DNA of 64,000 nucleotides from JAOZPE01 sp964601275 (lineage in GTDB: Bacteria; Krumholzibacteriota; Krumholzibacteriia; JAJRXK01). The notes under the pieces are model-generated. The model did no database searches. It had not been told where the DNA came from and saw only the letters and a program-made list of their open reading frames with translations. Where the stretch lies: assembly GCA_964601275.1 (NCBI GenBank), contig CAZRMV010000005.1, forward strand, positions 186,001-250,000, read 5' to 3'. Within the stretch, counting starts at the first letter, position 1. The number at the start of each line of letters is the position of its first letter. Of the stretch, positions 1 to 8,474 are shown piece after piece. Position numbers and translations under genes: made by a program.

Positions 1-2171
1 ATGGCGTTGGTATGCGTGCCCAGGTAGTGCTTGAGGAAGAACTCGTGTCCCTTGGCACTGGACATGAGCGCGTTGCCTCTCCAGATATACCAGACCCGCG
101 GCCAGTTCTCCTCGCTGTCCGGATCTTCAACCGCGAACTTCATCGCCCGCGACTTCAGCTTGTCGACCACCCACTGGACGATTTCTTCGTCGGTGGCTGC
201 GCCATCGGCCTCGGCTTCCTTCACCAGCTCGAGCGAATTGCGGTTGAACTGCGGGTAGAAGGGCAGCCAGCCGCTGCGTACCGCCTTGACCTGCACATCC
301 ATCGTGTGGCCCCGCGCGAGTGAATCGCCGGGCTGTTTCTGCGGGACGGTGTGGTAATCGGTGAAGGATCGTTCGTAACGCCACTGGTCGGAGTGCACGT
401 AGTGCCAACTGGGTGCGTTCTGCAGGCGCGAGGCGGGATGCCAATCCTTCGCCATCGCGATGGCGCCCCACGATTCTCCGGGCGCCAGCTTTTCCTGCCC
501 CACGTAATGGGCGAGACCGCCCCCGTTCTTTCCGATACACCCGCAGAACATCAGGGCGTGGATCCCCGCCCGGTACATCAGGTTGTTGTGGTACCAGTGA
601 TTGATTCCCGCCCCGATGATGATCGTGCACTTCCCCCCGGTGTGCAGCGCGGTATTCGCCCACTCCCGGGCGAAGCGCAGCAGGGTTTCGCGACCGAGCC
701 CGGTGTACTTCTCCGACCAGGCGGGCGAATAGGGTTTGTCGTCGTCGTAGTCGGCGGGGTAGTCGCCGGCCAGCCCGCGCCCCACGCCGTACTGGGCCAT
801 CAGGAGGTCGTAGATGGTGGTGACGAGCAGGGTGCTCCCGTCCGCCGCCTGCAGGCGACGCACCGGAACCCCCCGCTGAAGGGTGGTTCCTTCGCCGAAG
901 TCGTCGAACTCGACCTGCAGGACATCGTCGTGACGGTCGAGGAAGCTGAGCTCGGGCGCGATGGGTGCTCCATCTTCGGCGTCCTCGAGCTTGAGATTCC
1001 ACTTCCCCTTCTGTGTTCCCCACCGGTGCCCCACGCTGCCGCCGGGCATCCGGGGGCGATCGTCGTTGGCGTCCCACATGAGGAACTTCCAGTCGCCGTT
1101 CTCGACTCCGGCGTAGGAGGGCAGGCGGTTGGCCCTCAGGCATTGACCTGGCCGGTAGACTCCCTCGACGGAGTCGAGTTCCACCAGGAACGGCGCGTCG
1201 GTGAATCGGCGGGTGTAATCGAGGAAGGAATCGACCTTCTTCTCGTGATGGAACTCCTTCAGGATCACGTGATTGACCGCCATCCACCAGGCGCCGTCCT
1301 GCCCCGCGTTGATCGAGATCCACTCGTCGGCGTACTTGGCCACCTGGTTGAAATCCGGGGCGAAGACCCACATCTTCGTGCCGTTGTGGCGTGATTCCGC
1401 GGCGAAATGACAGTCCGGTGTGCGCGTCATGTTGAGGTTCGAGCCCATCACCGCGAGCAACTTGGCGTTGTACCAGTCGGCGGACTCGTTGACGTCGGTC
1501 TGTTCTCCCCAGGTCTCCGGGGAGGCCGGCGGCAGGTCGCAATACCAGTCGTAGAACGAGAGCCCGAGCCCTCCCATGAGCTGGAGCATCCGCGAACCGG
1601 CGGCGTAGCTGATCATCGACATCGCGGGGATGGGGGAGAACCCGGCGATCCGATCGGGACCGTATTTCTTGATGGTGTGGATGTTGGCGGCGGCCATCAG
1701 TTCCAGGACCGTGTCCCAGTCGACCCGCCGCAGGCCCCCCTTGCCGCGGGCGCGCTGATACCGCCGGCGTTTCTCGGGATCGCTGACCAGCGATTTCCAG
1801 GCCTCGACCGGGTCGTCGTAGGAACCCCGCGCTTCGCGCCACAGATCGAGCAGCGCCCCGCGCATGTAGGGGTATTTCACGCGGAGAGGACTGTAGAGAT
1901 ACCAGGAATAGGAGATCCCGCGCTGACACCCGCGAGGTTCATAGGGGGGCAACCCCGCCTCGAGCTCCGGGTAGTCGACCTGCTGCATCTCCCAGGTGAC
2001 GATCCCGTCCTTGACATGGATGCCCCAGCTGCACCCCCCGGTGCAGTTCACTCCATGGGTGCTGCGGATCACCTTGTCGTACTGCCAGCGGTTGCGGTAG
2101 AACTCTTCCCAACCCCGGGCGTCGGGAGCGATCTCGTCTGCGATCCAGGGGATCTTCGAATCCTTGCTCAT
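1..2171 (-). CDS. narG: Respiratory nitrate reductase alpha subunit NarG, N-terminal part (cut by window edge)
   Basis: Molybdenum bis-MGD catalytic subunit that reduces nitrate to nitrite. About 723 codons are present; the 3' part lies beyond base 1 (the family is about 1200 residues). The FS0 cluster ligands are visible as H39-x3-C43-x3-C47-x34-C82 in the segment STHGVNCTGGCSW, and the Mo-coordinating Asp lies in TWGEQTDVNESADWYN. Blocks such as GPDRIAGFSPIPAMSM and LSFYDWYCDLPPASP match membrane-bound NarG very closely. The chosen ATG has an AGAGGA ribosome site and follows the cytochrome gene by 11 bases. No twin-arginine signal is visible, so a cytoplasm-facing enzyme is inferred. Nitrite oxidoreductase of the cytoplasmic type is closely related and cannot be excluded, but the narC/narK/norR context favours nitrate reduction. 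Confidence 0.96.
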   Translation of the reverse strand, partial: MSKDSKIPWIADEIAPDARGWEEFYRNRWQYDKVIRSTHGVNCTGGCSWGIHVKDGIVTWEMQQVDYPELEAGLPPYEPRGCQRGISYSWYLYSPLRVKYPYMRGALLDLWREARGSYDDPVEAWKSLVSDPEKRRRYQRARGKGGLRRVDWDTVLELMAAANIHTIKKYGPDRIAGFSPIPAMSMISYAAGSRMLQLMGGLGLSFYDWYCDLPPASPETWGEQTDVNESADWYNAKLLAVMGSNLNMTRTPDCHFAAESRHNGTKMWVFAPDFNQVAKYADEWISINAGQDGAWWMAVNHVILKEFHHEKKVDSFLDYTRRFTDAPFLVELDSVEGVYRPGQCLRANRLPSYAGVENGDWKFLMWDANDDRPRMPGGSVGHRWGTQKGKWNLKLEDAEDGAPIAPELSFLDRHDDVLQVEFDDFGEGTTLQRGVPVRRLQAADGSTLLVTTIYDLLMAQYGVGRGLAGDYPADYDDDKPYSPAWSEKYTGLGRETLLRFAREWANTALHTGGKCTIIIGAGINHWYHNNLMYRAGIHALMFCGCIGKNGGGLAHYVGQEKLAPGESWGAIAMAKDWHPASRLQNAPSWHYVHSDQWRYERSFTDYHTVPQKQPGDSLARGHTMDVQVKAVRSGWLPFYPQFNRNSLELVKEAEADGAATDEEIVQWVVDKLKSRAMKFAVEDPDSEENWPRVWYIWRGNALMSSAKGHEFFLKHYLGTHTNA

Positions 2172-2182
2172 CGAAATTCCTC

Positions 2183-3067
2183 TCAGCTTGCATCCACGAG
2201 CGGGCGGCGGACGGCGCGGAAACGCCGCCTCCAGATTCCATCGAAAGCGGCGATGGCCAGCGCCGCACCGAACAGGCCGATCAAGAAGAAGTTCAGCATG
2301 GGCACCGCGGTGTCCTCGGCGGGGGCCTTGGCGGTGTTCTCGAAGAAAGCTACGAGCGGCAGGATCTCCTCCGAGTCGATGGGATGCGCGGAGAACACCG
2401 ATCGCATCGTCGTGGTCGCCGGGCTCTGCAACCATGCCGCCAGGGCCGGACGGCTGCCGATCCGCTCGTAGACCTTGGTGAGATCGGGACCGAGGCGCCC
2501 TCCGCTGAGTCCCCCGAGTCCGTGGACGGTATGGCAGGAGATGCAGGCGGGTCCGCTGTTCTTGAGGTCGCGTTTCCCGAGGAAGAGGTTCCTCCCTGCG
2601 ACGACGTCCTCACTGGTGAAGGGGCGGTCGCTGATCTGGGAGCCGGCGAACTGTGATTTCTCGAGGGTCGATTCGTGGGCGATCATCTTGAGCAGCGCTT
2701 TCGCGCGGTCCCGGGAGATTCCGGGAACGGTCGGCATCACGACTCCCCGGGCCTCCTCGAGGAGCTGGCGGGCGTAGGGATCGCCGCTGTTGATCTTGGC
2801 CTTGGGATTCAGGACGAACTCGATCAGCCATTCCTCGTCCTTCTTCTTTCCGACATCCTTCAGGTCGGGACCGACCAGGCGCCCTCCGCCGATGGTGTGA
2901 CAACTGGAGCAATGTTGGCGGAAGAAATCGGCGGCCTCTTGCGCCGAGCTGGTCACGGGAAAGCCGGCGAGGAGAATGATCGCCAACCAGACGAGATGGA
3001 GCGGGTTCAGGGCATGGCAACGGCGCATCCGGTTCCTGGCTCCGGTCTCTGGCCCCTCGATCTTCAT
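2183..3067 (-). CDS. narC: Membrane-anchored diheme cytochrome c of the nitrate reductase operon (NarC-like)
   Basis: A 294-residue cytochrome with two heme sites, C53SSCH57 and C175ISCH179, each followed by a candidate Met axial ligand (MPTVPG near 111 and a Met near 221). An N-terminal hydrophobic segment (about 24-42, ending SSAQ) directs export and a second one (about 257-275, FFLIGLFGAALAIAAF) anchors the C terminus, leaving a short basic cytoplasmic tail. A diheme cytochrome directly before narG is the arrangement known from Thermus nar operons, where it mediates electron transfer to or from the quinone/NarGHI complex. The start ATG overlaps the hemerythrin stop (ATGA) and has GAGGA upstream; an internal ATG (MRRCHALN) with AGGAA is an alternative that gives a tidier signal peptide. 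Confidence 0.88.
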   Translation of the reverse strand: MKIEGPETGARNRMRRCHALNPLHLVWLAIILLAGFPVTSSAQEAADFFRQHCSSCHTIGGGRLVGPDLKDVGKKKDEEWLIEFVLNPKAKINSGDPYARQLLEEARGVVMPTVPGISRDRAKALLKMIAHESTLEKSQFAGSQISDRPFTSEDVVAGRNLFLGKRDLKNSGPACISCHTVHGLGGLSGGRLGPDLTKVYERIGSRPALAAWLQSPATTTMRSVFSAHPIDSEEILPLVAFFENTAKAPAEDTAVPMLNFFLIGLFGAALAIAAFDGIWRRRFRAVRRPLVDAS

Positions 3068-3588
3068 CGCGAATCCTCACTTGACTTCGGGGAATCCGGC
3101 TGTTCGAAGAACACCCGGGGAAAGAGAATCTGGTCTTCGATCAGGGCATGTCGTTCGATGCGGGCTTGAAAGGCGGTGAGCGCGGTGAAGAAGCCCTTCT
3201 CCTCCTCGCCGGAATCTCCCGGGATGCCCAGGGCCTCGCAGAGCTCGTGGACCCGCGCCAGGGACTCCTGCATGGAATGATGGTCGAGTTCGAGATCGCG
3301 GATGGTTCCACGGACCTCGTCGGCGTTGCCGTCGAGGACGGCGGGGAAGACCACCTGTTCCTCGCGGTCCAGGTGCTGGATGAGGCCGGATCGCATCTTC
3401 TGCAGGACCGAGCCCAGATCCTCCCAAACGCTGCCCGGGTTCGGCCGGCGGTTCTGCGCCTCGTTCCAGAGCATCACCAGCCGGTCGATCTGCTGGAGCA
3501 GCCAGCGATGATCGCTGAGCAGGGGATCGGCGATCAGCCGCGGAATGGGCCGGGTCTTGAGATCTTCCAGTGGGGACTCGAGGCTCAA
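3064..3588 (-). CDS. Hemerythrin-like HHE domain protein
   Basis: A four-helix non-heme diiron protein. Candidate iron ligands are in SDHRWLLQQ, QHLDREEQVVFPA, DLELDHHSMQ and ERHALIEDQILFPRVF. Family members (NorA, DnrN, RIC/YtfE) bind NO or repair damaged iron clusters, and the position next to norR and in front of narC-narG fits such a role. I chose a TTG start at 3588 because it has AGGAAG upstream, starts just before the conserved fold and lies about 37 bases after the expected start site of the sigma54 promoter found at 3634-3650. The reading frame is open further upstream to an ATG at 3711, but that would overlap the promoter. The stop overlaps the narC start (ATGA), so translational coupling is likely. 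Confidence 0.85.
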   Translation of the reverse strand: MSLESPLEDLKTRPIPRLIADPLLSDHRWLLQQIDRLVMLWNEAQNRRPNPGSVWEDLGSVLQKMRSGLIQHLDREEQVVFPAVLDGNADEVRGTIRDLELDHHSMQESLARVHELCEALGIPGDSGEEEKGFFTALTAFQARIERHALIEDQILFPRVFFEQPDSPKSSEDSR

Positions 3589-3633
3589 GAGGGAGCTTCC
3601 TGGTGCGGGGGGATTGCTTCCGATCGTTCCCGA

Positions 3634-3650
3634 TAGCAACCGGTATGCCG
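3634..3650 (-). promoter_or_regulatory. Sigma54 (-24/-12) promoter for hemerythrin-narC-narG
   Basis: Read on the minus strand the sequence is CGGCATACCGGTTGCTA. It fits the consensus TGGCAYR-N4-TTGCW with a single mismatch, and has the required GG-N10-GC spacing (GG at 3649-3648, GC at 3637-3636). It lies between the hemerythrin gene and the divergent gene for a NorR-type sigma54 activator. Transcription would start near 3625. I did not find a clear GT-N7-AC enhancer; three TTGTTATC-like half sites at about 3687, 3712 and 3733 are possible activator contacts. Confidence 0.75.
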
Positions 3651-3732
3651 CCCCCGTTCTGGCCGCTTGACGCCGATCCGAGGCCTTTGTTATCCTTGGG
3701 ACCCCCTCCATGTGTTATCTGAAAGGTCCGCT

Positions 3733-5316
3733 TTGTTGTCAGTTCGACCCCAACCGGACGATCGACTCGAGGCTGTCCTCAACATGGCCCGGGACCTGAC
3801 GATCCCGCTTCAGCCCAAGGACCGATACTTCCGCCTGCTCGACACCGCGCGCTCGGTGATCCCCTATGACGCGGCGTGCCTGTTGCGCCTGGAGAACCGG
3901 ACCCTCGTCCCGATGGCCAACGTGGGATTGCAGCCGGGGATCCAGGAACTTCGTTTCGAGCTGTGTGACCACCCCCGCTTGGACATCGTCCTCAAGGCTT
4001 CCACCCCGGTTCGCTTCGATCCGCAGAGCTCCCTGCCCGATCCCTTCGACGGCTTCATCGAGGGAGTCGATCCGAAGACATCGCGGGTGCATGCCTGTAC
4101 CGGCTGTGTCGTCACCGACGGGGGGGAGGTCATCGGAGCCTTGACCTTCGATGCGCTGGACGCGGAGGCCTTCGACGAGGTCAGCGACCGGGATCTCGAG
4201 ACCTGGGCCGCCCTGGCGGGGGCCGCGATGCGCATGACCTCCCTGCTGGAGACGATGAAGCAGAAGATCGACCACTCCAGCGCCCTCGCCGAAGATCTGC
4301 ACAAGACCATCTTCGAGTCGACGGAAGAGACGATGATCGGGACGAGCCTGGCCATGCGGAGATTGATCAGCGATATCCATGTGGTGGCCCCGAGCATGAT
4401 GCCGGTCCTGATCACCGGCGAGACCGGGGTGGGCAAGGAGCTCGTGGCTCGCCGCATCCACTCGGGCTCGGATCGAAGCCACGAACCCATGGTCCAGGTC
4501 AACTGCGCCGCCCTGCCCCTGTCGATTGCCGAGAGCGAACTCTTCGGTCACGTGAAGGGTGCCTTCACCGGGGCCTGCGCCGACCGCCTGGGGAAATTCG
4601 AGATCTCCGATCACGGAACCCTGTTCCTGGACGAGATCGGGGAGTTGCCCCTGGAGCTCCAGGGCAAGCTGTTGCGCGTTCTCGAAACCGGCGAGATCCA
4701 GCGCGTGGGTTCCGACCAGATGATCCAGGTGGATGTGCGCCTGATCGCGGCCACGAACCGGGATCTGCAGTCCGAAGTGAAGGAAGGCCGTTTCCGCGCC
4801 GATCTGTACCACCGGCTCGCCGGATTCCCCATCCACGTCGCTCCGCTGCGCGAGCGGAAGAGCGACATCCCCTTGCTCGCGGACCACTTCGTGGGCCGCT
4901 GCCGCCGCCGGCTCGGCATTCCCCCGGCCCAGATCTCCCCCGAGGCGATGCAGCTGCTCATGGGAGAGACGTGGATGGGCAACGTGCGGGAACTGGAGAA
5001 CGTCATCAGCCGCGGTATGCTGCGGGCGGCCAGGAGCCGCCGTCCCAGACAAGGGGTGGTCCTGGAGGCGCGGCACCTGGATCTGCGGCCGGTAGGGAAT
5101 CCGCCCGCGGCGGACCCCATCGATTTCATACGCTCGGTTCCCACAGACCATCTGGGGTTCCGGGAGCGTTGCGATCTGTGCAAGCGCTCCCGGATCGAGG
5201 AACTGCTCGAGAAGAACCACGGGAACTGGGCCGCCACCGCGCGGGCTTTGGGAATGCACCGGAGCAACCTGCACCGGCTCGCGTCCCGTCTGGGCATGAA
5301 GCCCCGGAACCCCTGA
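3733..5316 (+). CDS. norR: NorR-family NO-sensing sigma54-dependent activator
   Basis: Three-domain activator: N-terminal GAF (about 12-170), AAA+ (about 200-440) and C-terminal Fis-type HTH (GNWAATARALGMHRSNLHR). The GAF domain keeps the iron-nitrosyl ligand pattern of Escherichia coli NorR: LPDPFDG (D103, D106), VHAC (H120, C122) and the Asp of GALTFD (D140). The AAA+ domain has Walker A GETGVGKE, the sigma54-contact loop GAFTGA and Walker B TLFLDEIGE. Start: TTG at 3733 with AAAGG six bases upstream, which aligns with the NorR N terminus; GTG 3712 and ATG 3667 are in-frame alternatives. It is divergent from the hemerythrin-narC-narG unit, which carries a sigma54 promoter, and convergent with narK. 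NorR classically controls NO reductases; control of a nar unit here is inferred. Confidence 0.93.
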   Translation: MLSVRPQPDDRLEAVLNMARDLTIPLQPKDRYFRLLDTARSVIPYDAACLLRLENRTLVPMANVGLQPGIQELRFELCDHPRLDIVLKASTPVRFDPQSSLPDPFDGFIEGVDPKTSRVHACTGCVVTDGGEVIGALTFDALDAEAFDEVSDRDLETWAALAGAAMRMTSLLETMKQKIDHSSALAEDLHKTIFESTEETMIGTSLAMRRLISDIHVVAPSMMPVLITGETGVGKELVARRIHSGSDRSHEPMVQVNCAALPLSIAESELFGHVKGAFTGACADRLGKFEISDHGTLFLDEIGELPLELQGKLLRVLETGEIQRVGSDQMIQVDVRLIAATNRDLQSEVKEGRFRADLYHRLAGFPIHVAPLRERKSDIPLLADHFVGRCRRRLGIPPAQISPEAMQLLMGETWMGNVRELENVISRGMLRAARSRRPRQGVVLEARHLDLRPVGNPPAADPIDFIRSVPTDHLGFRERCDLCKRSRIEELLEKNHGNWAATARALGMHRSNLHRLASRLGMKPRNP

Positions 5317-5327
5317 GAGAAGCGGTC

Positions 5328-6641
5328 CTAGGCGGCCGCCGCGCTCTTTCGCCGGGTCCTCAAGAGGATGACCGAGGTGATGATGGAGATCACCGCCAGC
5401 ACCACGTAGACGGCAAATCCCTTCGCATACCCGGCATTCCCGTAGTGGTCGACGAAGATCCCCAGGAGCGGTGGCACGACGAATCCGCCGAACGCGCCGA
5501 GTCCTCCGACCCATCCGGCGGCTCCCCCGGTGGCCTCTGGAACGTACTTGGGGACCAGTTTGAAGACCGCGGCATTGGCGACTCCCATCCCCGCGCCGAT
5601 GGCCACCTCGCCCGCAAGGGAGATCGCGAAGGAATGGGCGAAGAACAGGATGCCCGCTCCCAGCAGTACGGTGGAAAAACTCAAGATCGCAATACGCTCT
5701 CCCCCGAACTTGTCGCTGAGGTGCCCCCCGTACACCCGGATGACCGAGGCCAGCAGGGAGAACCCGAAAGCCATCAGCAGAGCGGCTTCCCGCAGGTTGA
5801 AATCGTAGTTCTTGACCCAGTAGACGGGAAACCACGCCGTGAGGGCCAGGAATCCGCCGAAGGAGGTGAAATAGAGCAGCACCAGGCCCCAGGTGCGGGG
5901 AATGATCGCCGATCGTTTCAACGATTCCATGGTGCTGCCCGAGGGAAAGAGCTCCTGCCCCAGTTCCTTCGAGATCCGTTTTGCCTCTTCCGGGGGAGTT
6001 CCATGCCGGGTCAACTGGAAGTAGTAGGCGTCATGCACGAACACGAGGTAGATGATGGTGCCGACCAGCAGGAAACCGAACCACAGGACGTAGGAAACCG
6101 GCAGTCCGAAGGTACGCAACGCGAATGGCAGGATGATCCCGAAGATCCCCGGAGCGGTGTTTCCGATGCCAGCATAGGTGCCCAGGGCCATCCCTTGGCG
6201 GGACTGGGGAAACCAGTAGGAGGTCTGGGCGATGCCCACGGAGAAGGTGGCGATCCCGCATCCACTCAAGATGCCGAAGATGACGATCAACCAGTACATG
6301 CCCCTCGTCAGGTGGGGATAGTACAGCAGGAGGATGGCGGACAGGCCCGCCATGCCGACGATGGCCAGGATCAGCAGGATGGCCAGGGGCTTCTTCCCTC
6401 CCGCCTTGTCCACCCAGGCGGCGAAGGGGATGCGCAACAGCGAGCCCGAGAGATTCGGTGCGGCGACCAGCAAACCCACCAGCAGGCCCGAGATTCCCAG
6501 CAATTCCTTGAGTTTGCTGGCGACCGGGCCGTAGAGGGAAACTGCGGCGAACCCGATGAAGAAGCCGAAGGTCGCCATGATCAGACCGGCGCGCGGAGTC
6601 CCTTTCAAGTGGTGTTCCCGTCTCAACTGGTTCTTGTCCAT
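5328..6641 (-). CDS. narK: Nitrate/nitrite transporter NarK (MFS)
   Basis: A 437-residue polytopic carrier with about 12 membrane helices. The nitrate-nitrite porter signature is visible twice: CGIATFSVGIAQTSYWFP followed by QGMALGTYAGIGNTAPG, and GAGMGVANAAVFKLVP with GAAGWVGGLGAFGGF in the second half. It imports nitrate or exchanges it for nitrite across the inner membrane, serving the cytoplasm-facing NarG. The start ATG at 6641 (MDKNQLRREHH) has GAGGATCC upstream; the open frame to 6878 is non-coding repeat DNA. It ends 11 bases from the stop of the convergent norR. Confidence 0.93.
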   Translation of the reverse strand: MDKNQLRREHHLKGTPRAGLIMATFGFFIGFAAVSLYGPVASKLKELLGISGLLVGLLVAAPNLSGSLLRIPFAAWVDKAGGKKPLAILLILAIVGMAGLSAILLLYYPHLTRGMYWLIVIFGILSGCGIATFSVGIAQTSYWFPQSRQGMALGTYAGIGNTAPGIFGIILPFALRTFGLPVSYVLWFGFLLVGTIIYLVFVHDAYYFQLTRHGTPPEEAKRISKELGQELFPSGSTMESLKRSAIIPRTWGLVLLYFTSFGGFLALTAWFPVYWVKNYDFNLREAALLMAFGFSLLASVIRVYGGHLSDKFGGERIAILSFSTVLLGAGILFFAHSFAISLAGEVAIGAGMGVANAAVFKLVPKYVPEATGGAAGWVGGLGAFGGFVVPPLLGIFVDHYGNAGYAKGFAVYVVLAVISIITSVILLRTRRKSAAAA

Positions 6642-6769
6642 TGGATCCTCGACAATGTGTTGGGGCCCATCGTGCGTGAGGAGTTCGGGGGTCTCGCACT
6701 CTTCAGACGAACAAGCCGCGGTGCGATGGGGGGGATGCGGGGAAGCGTCGCCGTTCCGCGGTGCGCAGA

Positions 6770-6925
6770 CGATACACCGAATCCCTCGGAAAAGACAATC
6801 GATTGGAAGACCCACTCCTCGGAAACGACCGCCGATCGGGACACCCACATCCTCGAAGTCGAGCGGCGATCGGGACACCTACATCCTCGAAGTCGAACGC
6901 CGATGGGAACCCCTGAAACGACCAC
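6770..6925. repeat. Degenerate 34-bp tandem repeat array upstream of narK
   Basis: The 399-base gap between the divergent narK and the membrane glycosyltransferase gene holds a short tandem array. Units at 6833-6866 and 6867-6900 are 34 bases long and differ at only three positions (core CGATCGGGACACC...CATCCTCGAAGTCGA). A diverged 33-base unit lies at 6800-6832 and partial copies at about 6770-6799 and 6901-6925. No recognisable FNR, NarL or sigma54 site was seen. The array might be an iteron-like regulator-binding region for narK or simply slipped-strand DNA. The rest of the gap (6642-6769, 6926-7040) shows nothing I can name. Confidence 0.7.
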
Positions 6926-7040
6926 GGAGATGAACTCCGGCAAAGAGCCCCGCGCCAGGACAACCCTTGGTGAATCCGGTTTCCGCAAGTTACAGTGGCT
7001 CGGTCGAAGGCCCTCGTCTTCCCCCTGGGTCTCTTACCGG

Positions 7041-8420
7041 ATGTCGCTGTCCTCCAAATCGCGTGTGCCGATGATTCCCACCCACGAAATCGTCACCGGA
7101 ATCCTGATCTGGTCGACCCTCGTCGTGCTGCAGGGACTCTGGTTGGTCCAGGGGCTGTGGCCCCATCGTTTTTTCCCCCGGCTGCGGTCGGGACGGGTTC
7201 TCCTGGGAATCTCGATCGTGGTGCACGTGGTGATGATCGTCTCGTTGGATACGGGATGGTTCGATCCGCTGGGAATGGAACCCGCCTACAGCGGTCCGGG
7301 ATACGATTTCGGAGCAGTCCATTCCGCCGGGGTGGCGATCGCGGACGGTGGTTCGCCCTATGACATGGGCTACGGGCACCCGACCCCGTACCGCTACCTG
7401 CCGTTTCCCGCCCTGCTGTCCGCCTTCACCCTGTCTCTTCTGCGGAGCAAGGTGGCCTACTGGATCTGGGTTCTCCTGGGGGAAGTCGCCCTGCTTGGCT
7501 TCTACCGGTGGGTGTTCCGCCGGCATCCGGGCAACCCTCGCCGCCCATGGGCCATGGGAACGGTCTTCATTTCGTATCCGCTCTTCGGACAATTCCATGC
7601 CGGCCAGTTCGATCTCGCCATGGGTCTGTTGATGCTGCTGTGCGCCATTCTACTCCTGGAGGGAAGAGAGCGGGCTGCGCTGACGGCCTGGATCCTTTCC
7701 ATCCTCACCAAGCTCTATTCATTCGCCCTGGTTCCTTCGCTGCTCATGCGCCGGCGCTACTTGTGGGTCGGTCTTGGGGTCGCGATTCTCGCCCTCCTTT
7801 CTGTGCCCTGGATACTGCGGCTCGACAATGGAGGGATCCACGGGGTGGTGGGAATCGAGTACTTCCTGCGCAATGTCCATCAGGCGGACTACCCGTGGTT
7901 GGGGCATTCCGGGATGCGGCACCTGGTCTACCTCAGCGCGCGACGCAGCCTGGAAGCGGTCGCAAGTCCGACCGTCGCGGTTTCCGCCGCCAGGTGGATG
8001 AGCCTGACCTACGCGGCCGTGGTGACCGCCTTCACCTTGTTCACCACCTGGCGCCGGCGGCACGTCTGGTCCCTGGCCGATGATTTCCTCCTGTGGGTCG
8101 TCACCTTCTTTCTCGTGGCGGGCGATGTCTGGATCTTCAGCTACATGGCGATCCTGCCGTGGCTCGCCCTGCGGGGAGTCGGGGCCCGGAATGTCGCAGT
8201 GCAGGTCGGCGTTGGACTCTTGGCGCTACCTTCCGCCTGGATCTTCGTCTACCTGACCCACCCCGGTGCCCGGGGAGGCGACTACGCGCTGCACCCTCTG
8301 GTCGAGATCCTCTTCCGGACTCCCCAGGCGGTCGGGATGGCGGTGGTCTACCTGTGGGCGGTGCGATCGTCCCGCCCACTCCCGGAGGATGTCCTGGGAT
8401 CCTCCCCGAGGATCGTTTAG
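7041..8420 (+). CDS. Polytopic membrane protein, GT87/DUF2029-like mannosyltransferase family
   Basis: A 459-residue integral membrane protein with about ten hydrophobic helices. A luminal-type acidic/aromatic stretch (AYSGPGYDFGAVHSAG and PTPYRYLPFPALL), followed by alternating helices and short loops such as FGQFHAGQFDLAMGLLML, resembles GT-C glycosyltransferases of the GT87/DUF2029 type, which use polyprenyl-phosphate sugars. The start is taken at ATG 7041; ATG 7071 is equally possible and neither has a good ribosome site. It is followed by a second GT-C-like membrane protein, so the pair may add sugars to the same envelope glycan. The substrate cannot be inferred. Confidence 0.7.
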   Translation: MSLSSKSRVPMIPTHEIVTGILIWSTLVVLQGLWLVQGLWPHRFFPRLRSGRVLLGISIVVHVVMIVSLDTGWFDPLGMEPAYSGPGYDFGAVHSAGVAIADGGSPYDMGYGHPTPYRYLPFPALLSAFTLSLLRSKVAYWIWVLLGEVALLGFYRWVFRRHPGNPRRPWAMGTVFISYPLFGQFHAGQFDLAMGLLMLLCAILLLEGRERAALTAWILSILTKLYSFALVPSLLMRRRYLWVGLGVAILALLSVPWILRLDNGGIHGVVGIEYFLRNVHQADYPWLGHSGMRHLVYLSARRSLEAVASPTVAVSAARWMSLTYAAVVTAFTLFTTWRRRHVWSLADDFLLWVVTFFLVAGDVWIFSYMAILPWLALRGVGARNVAVQVGVGLLALPSAWIFVYLTHPGARGGDYALHPLVEILFRTPQAVGMAVVYLWAVRSSRPLPEDVLGSSPRIV

Positions 8421-8474
8421 GGTCTGTTCCAGCTCGGATTCCGATGGCGCGCGGCGCCCACGGCATCGGTCCTG

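Noticed and set aside
127..1929. 600-codon open frame antiparallel to the first gene
   Set aside because: Arg/Pro/Gly-rich shadow in the wrong frame of narG; the narG frame matches a known enzyme residue by residue.
1..2171. Nitrite oxidoreductase instead of nitrate reductase
   Set aside because: Sequence similarity alone cannot separate the two fully, but narC, narK, norR and a hemerythrin next to it fit nitrate respiration better.
3739..5835. 698-codon open frame on the minus strand across norR
   Set aside because: Codon-shadow composition with no domain; norR on the plus strand explains the DNA.
6770..6925. CRISPR array
   Set aside because: The 34-base units are directly adjacent with no unique spacers, and no cas genes are present.
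4971..7040. Long upstream extension of the membrane glycosyltransferase frame
   Set aside because: It crosses norR and narK with Gln/Asp/Arg-rich nonsense; the first credible start is at 7041.
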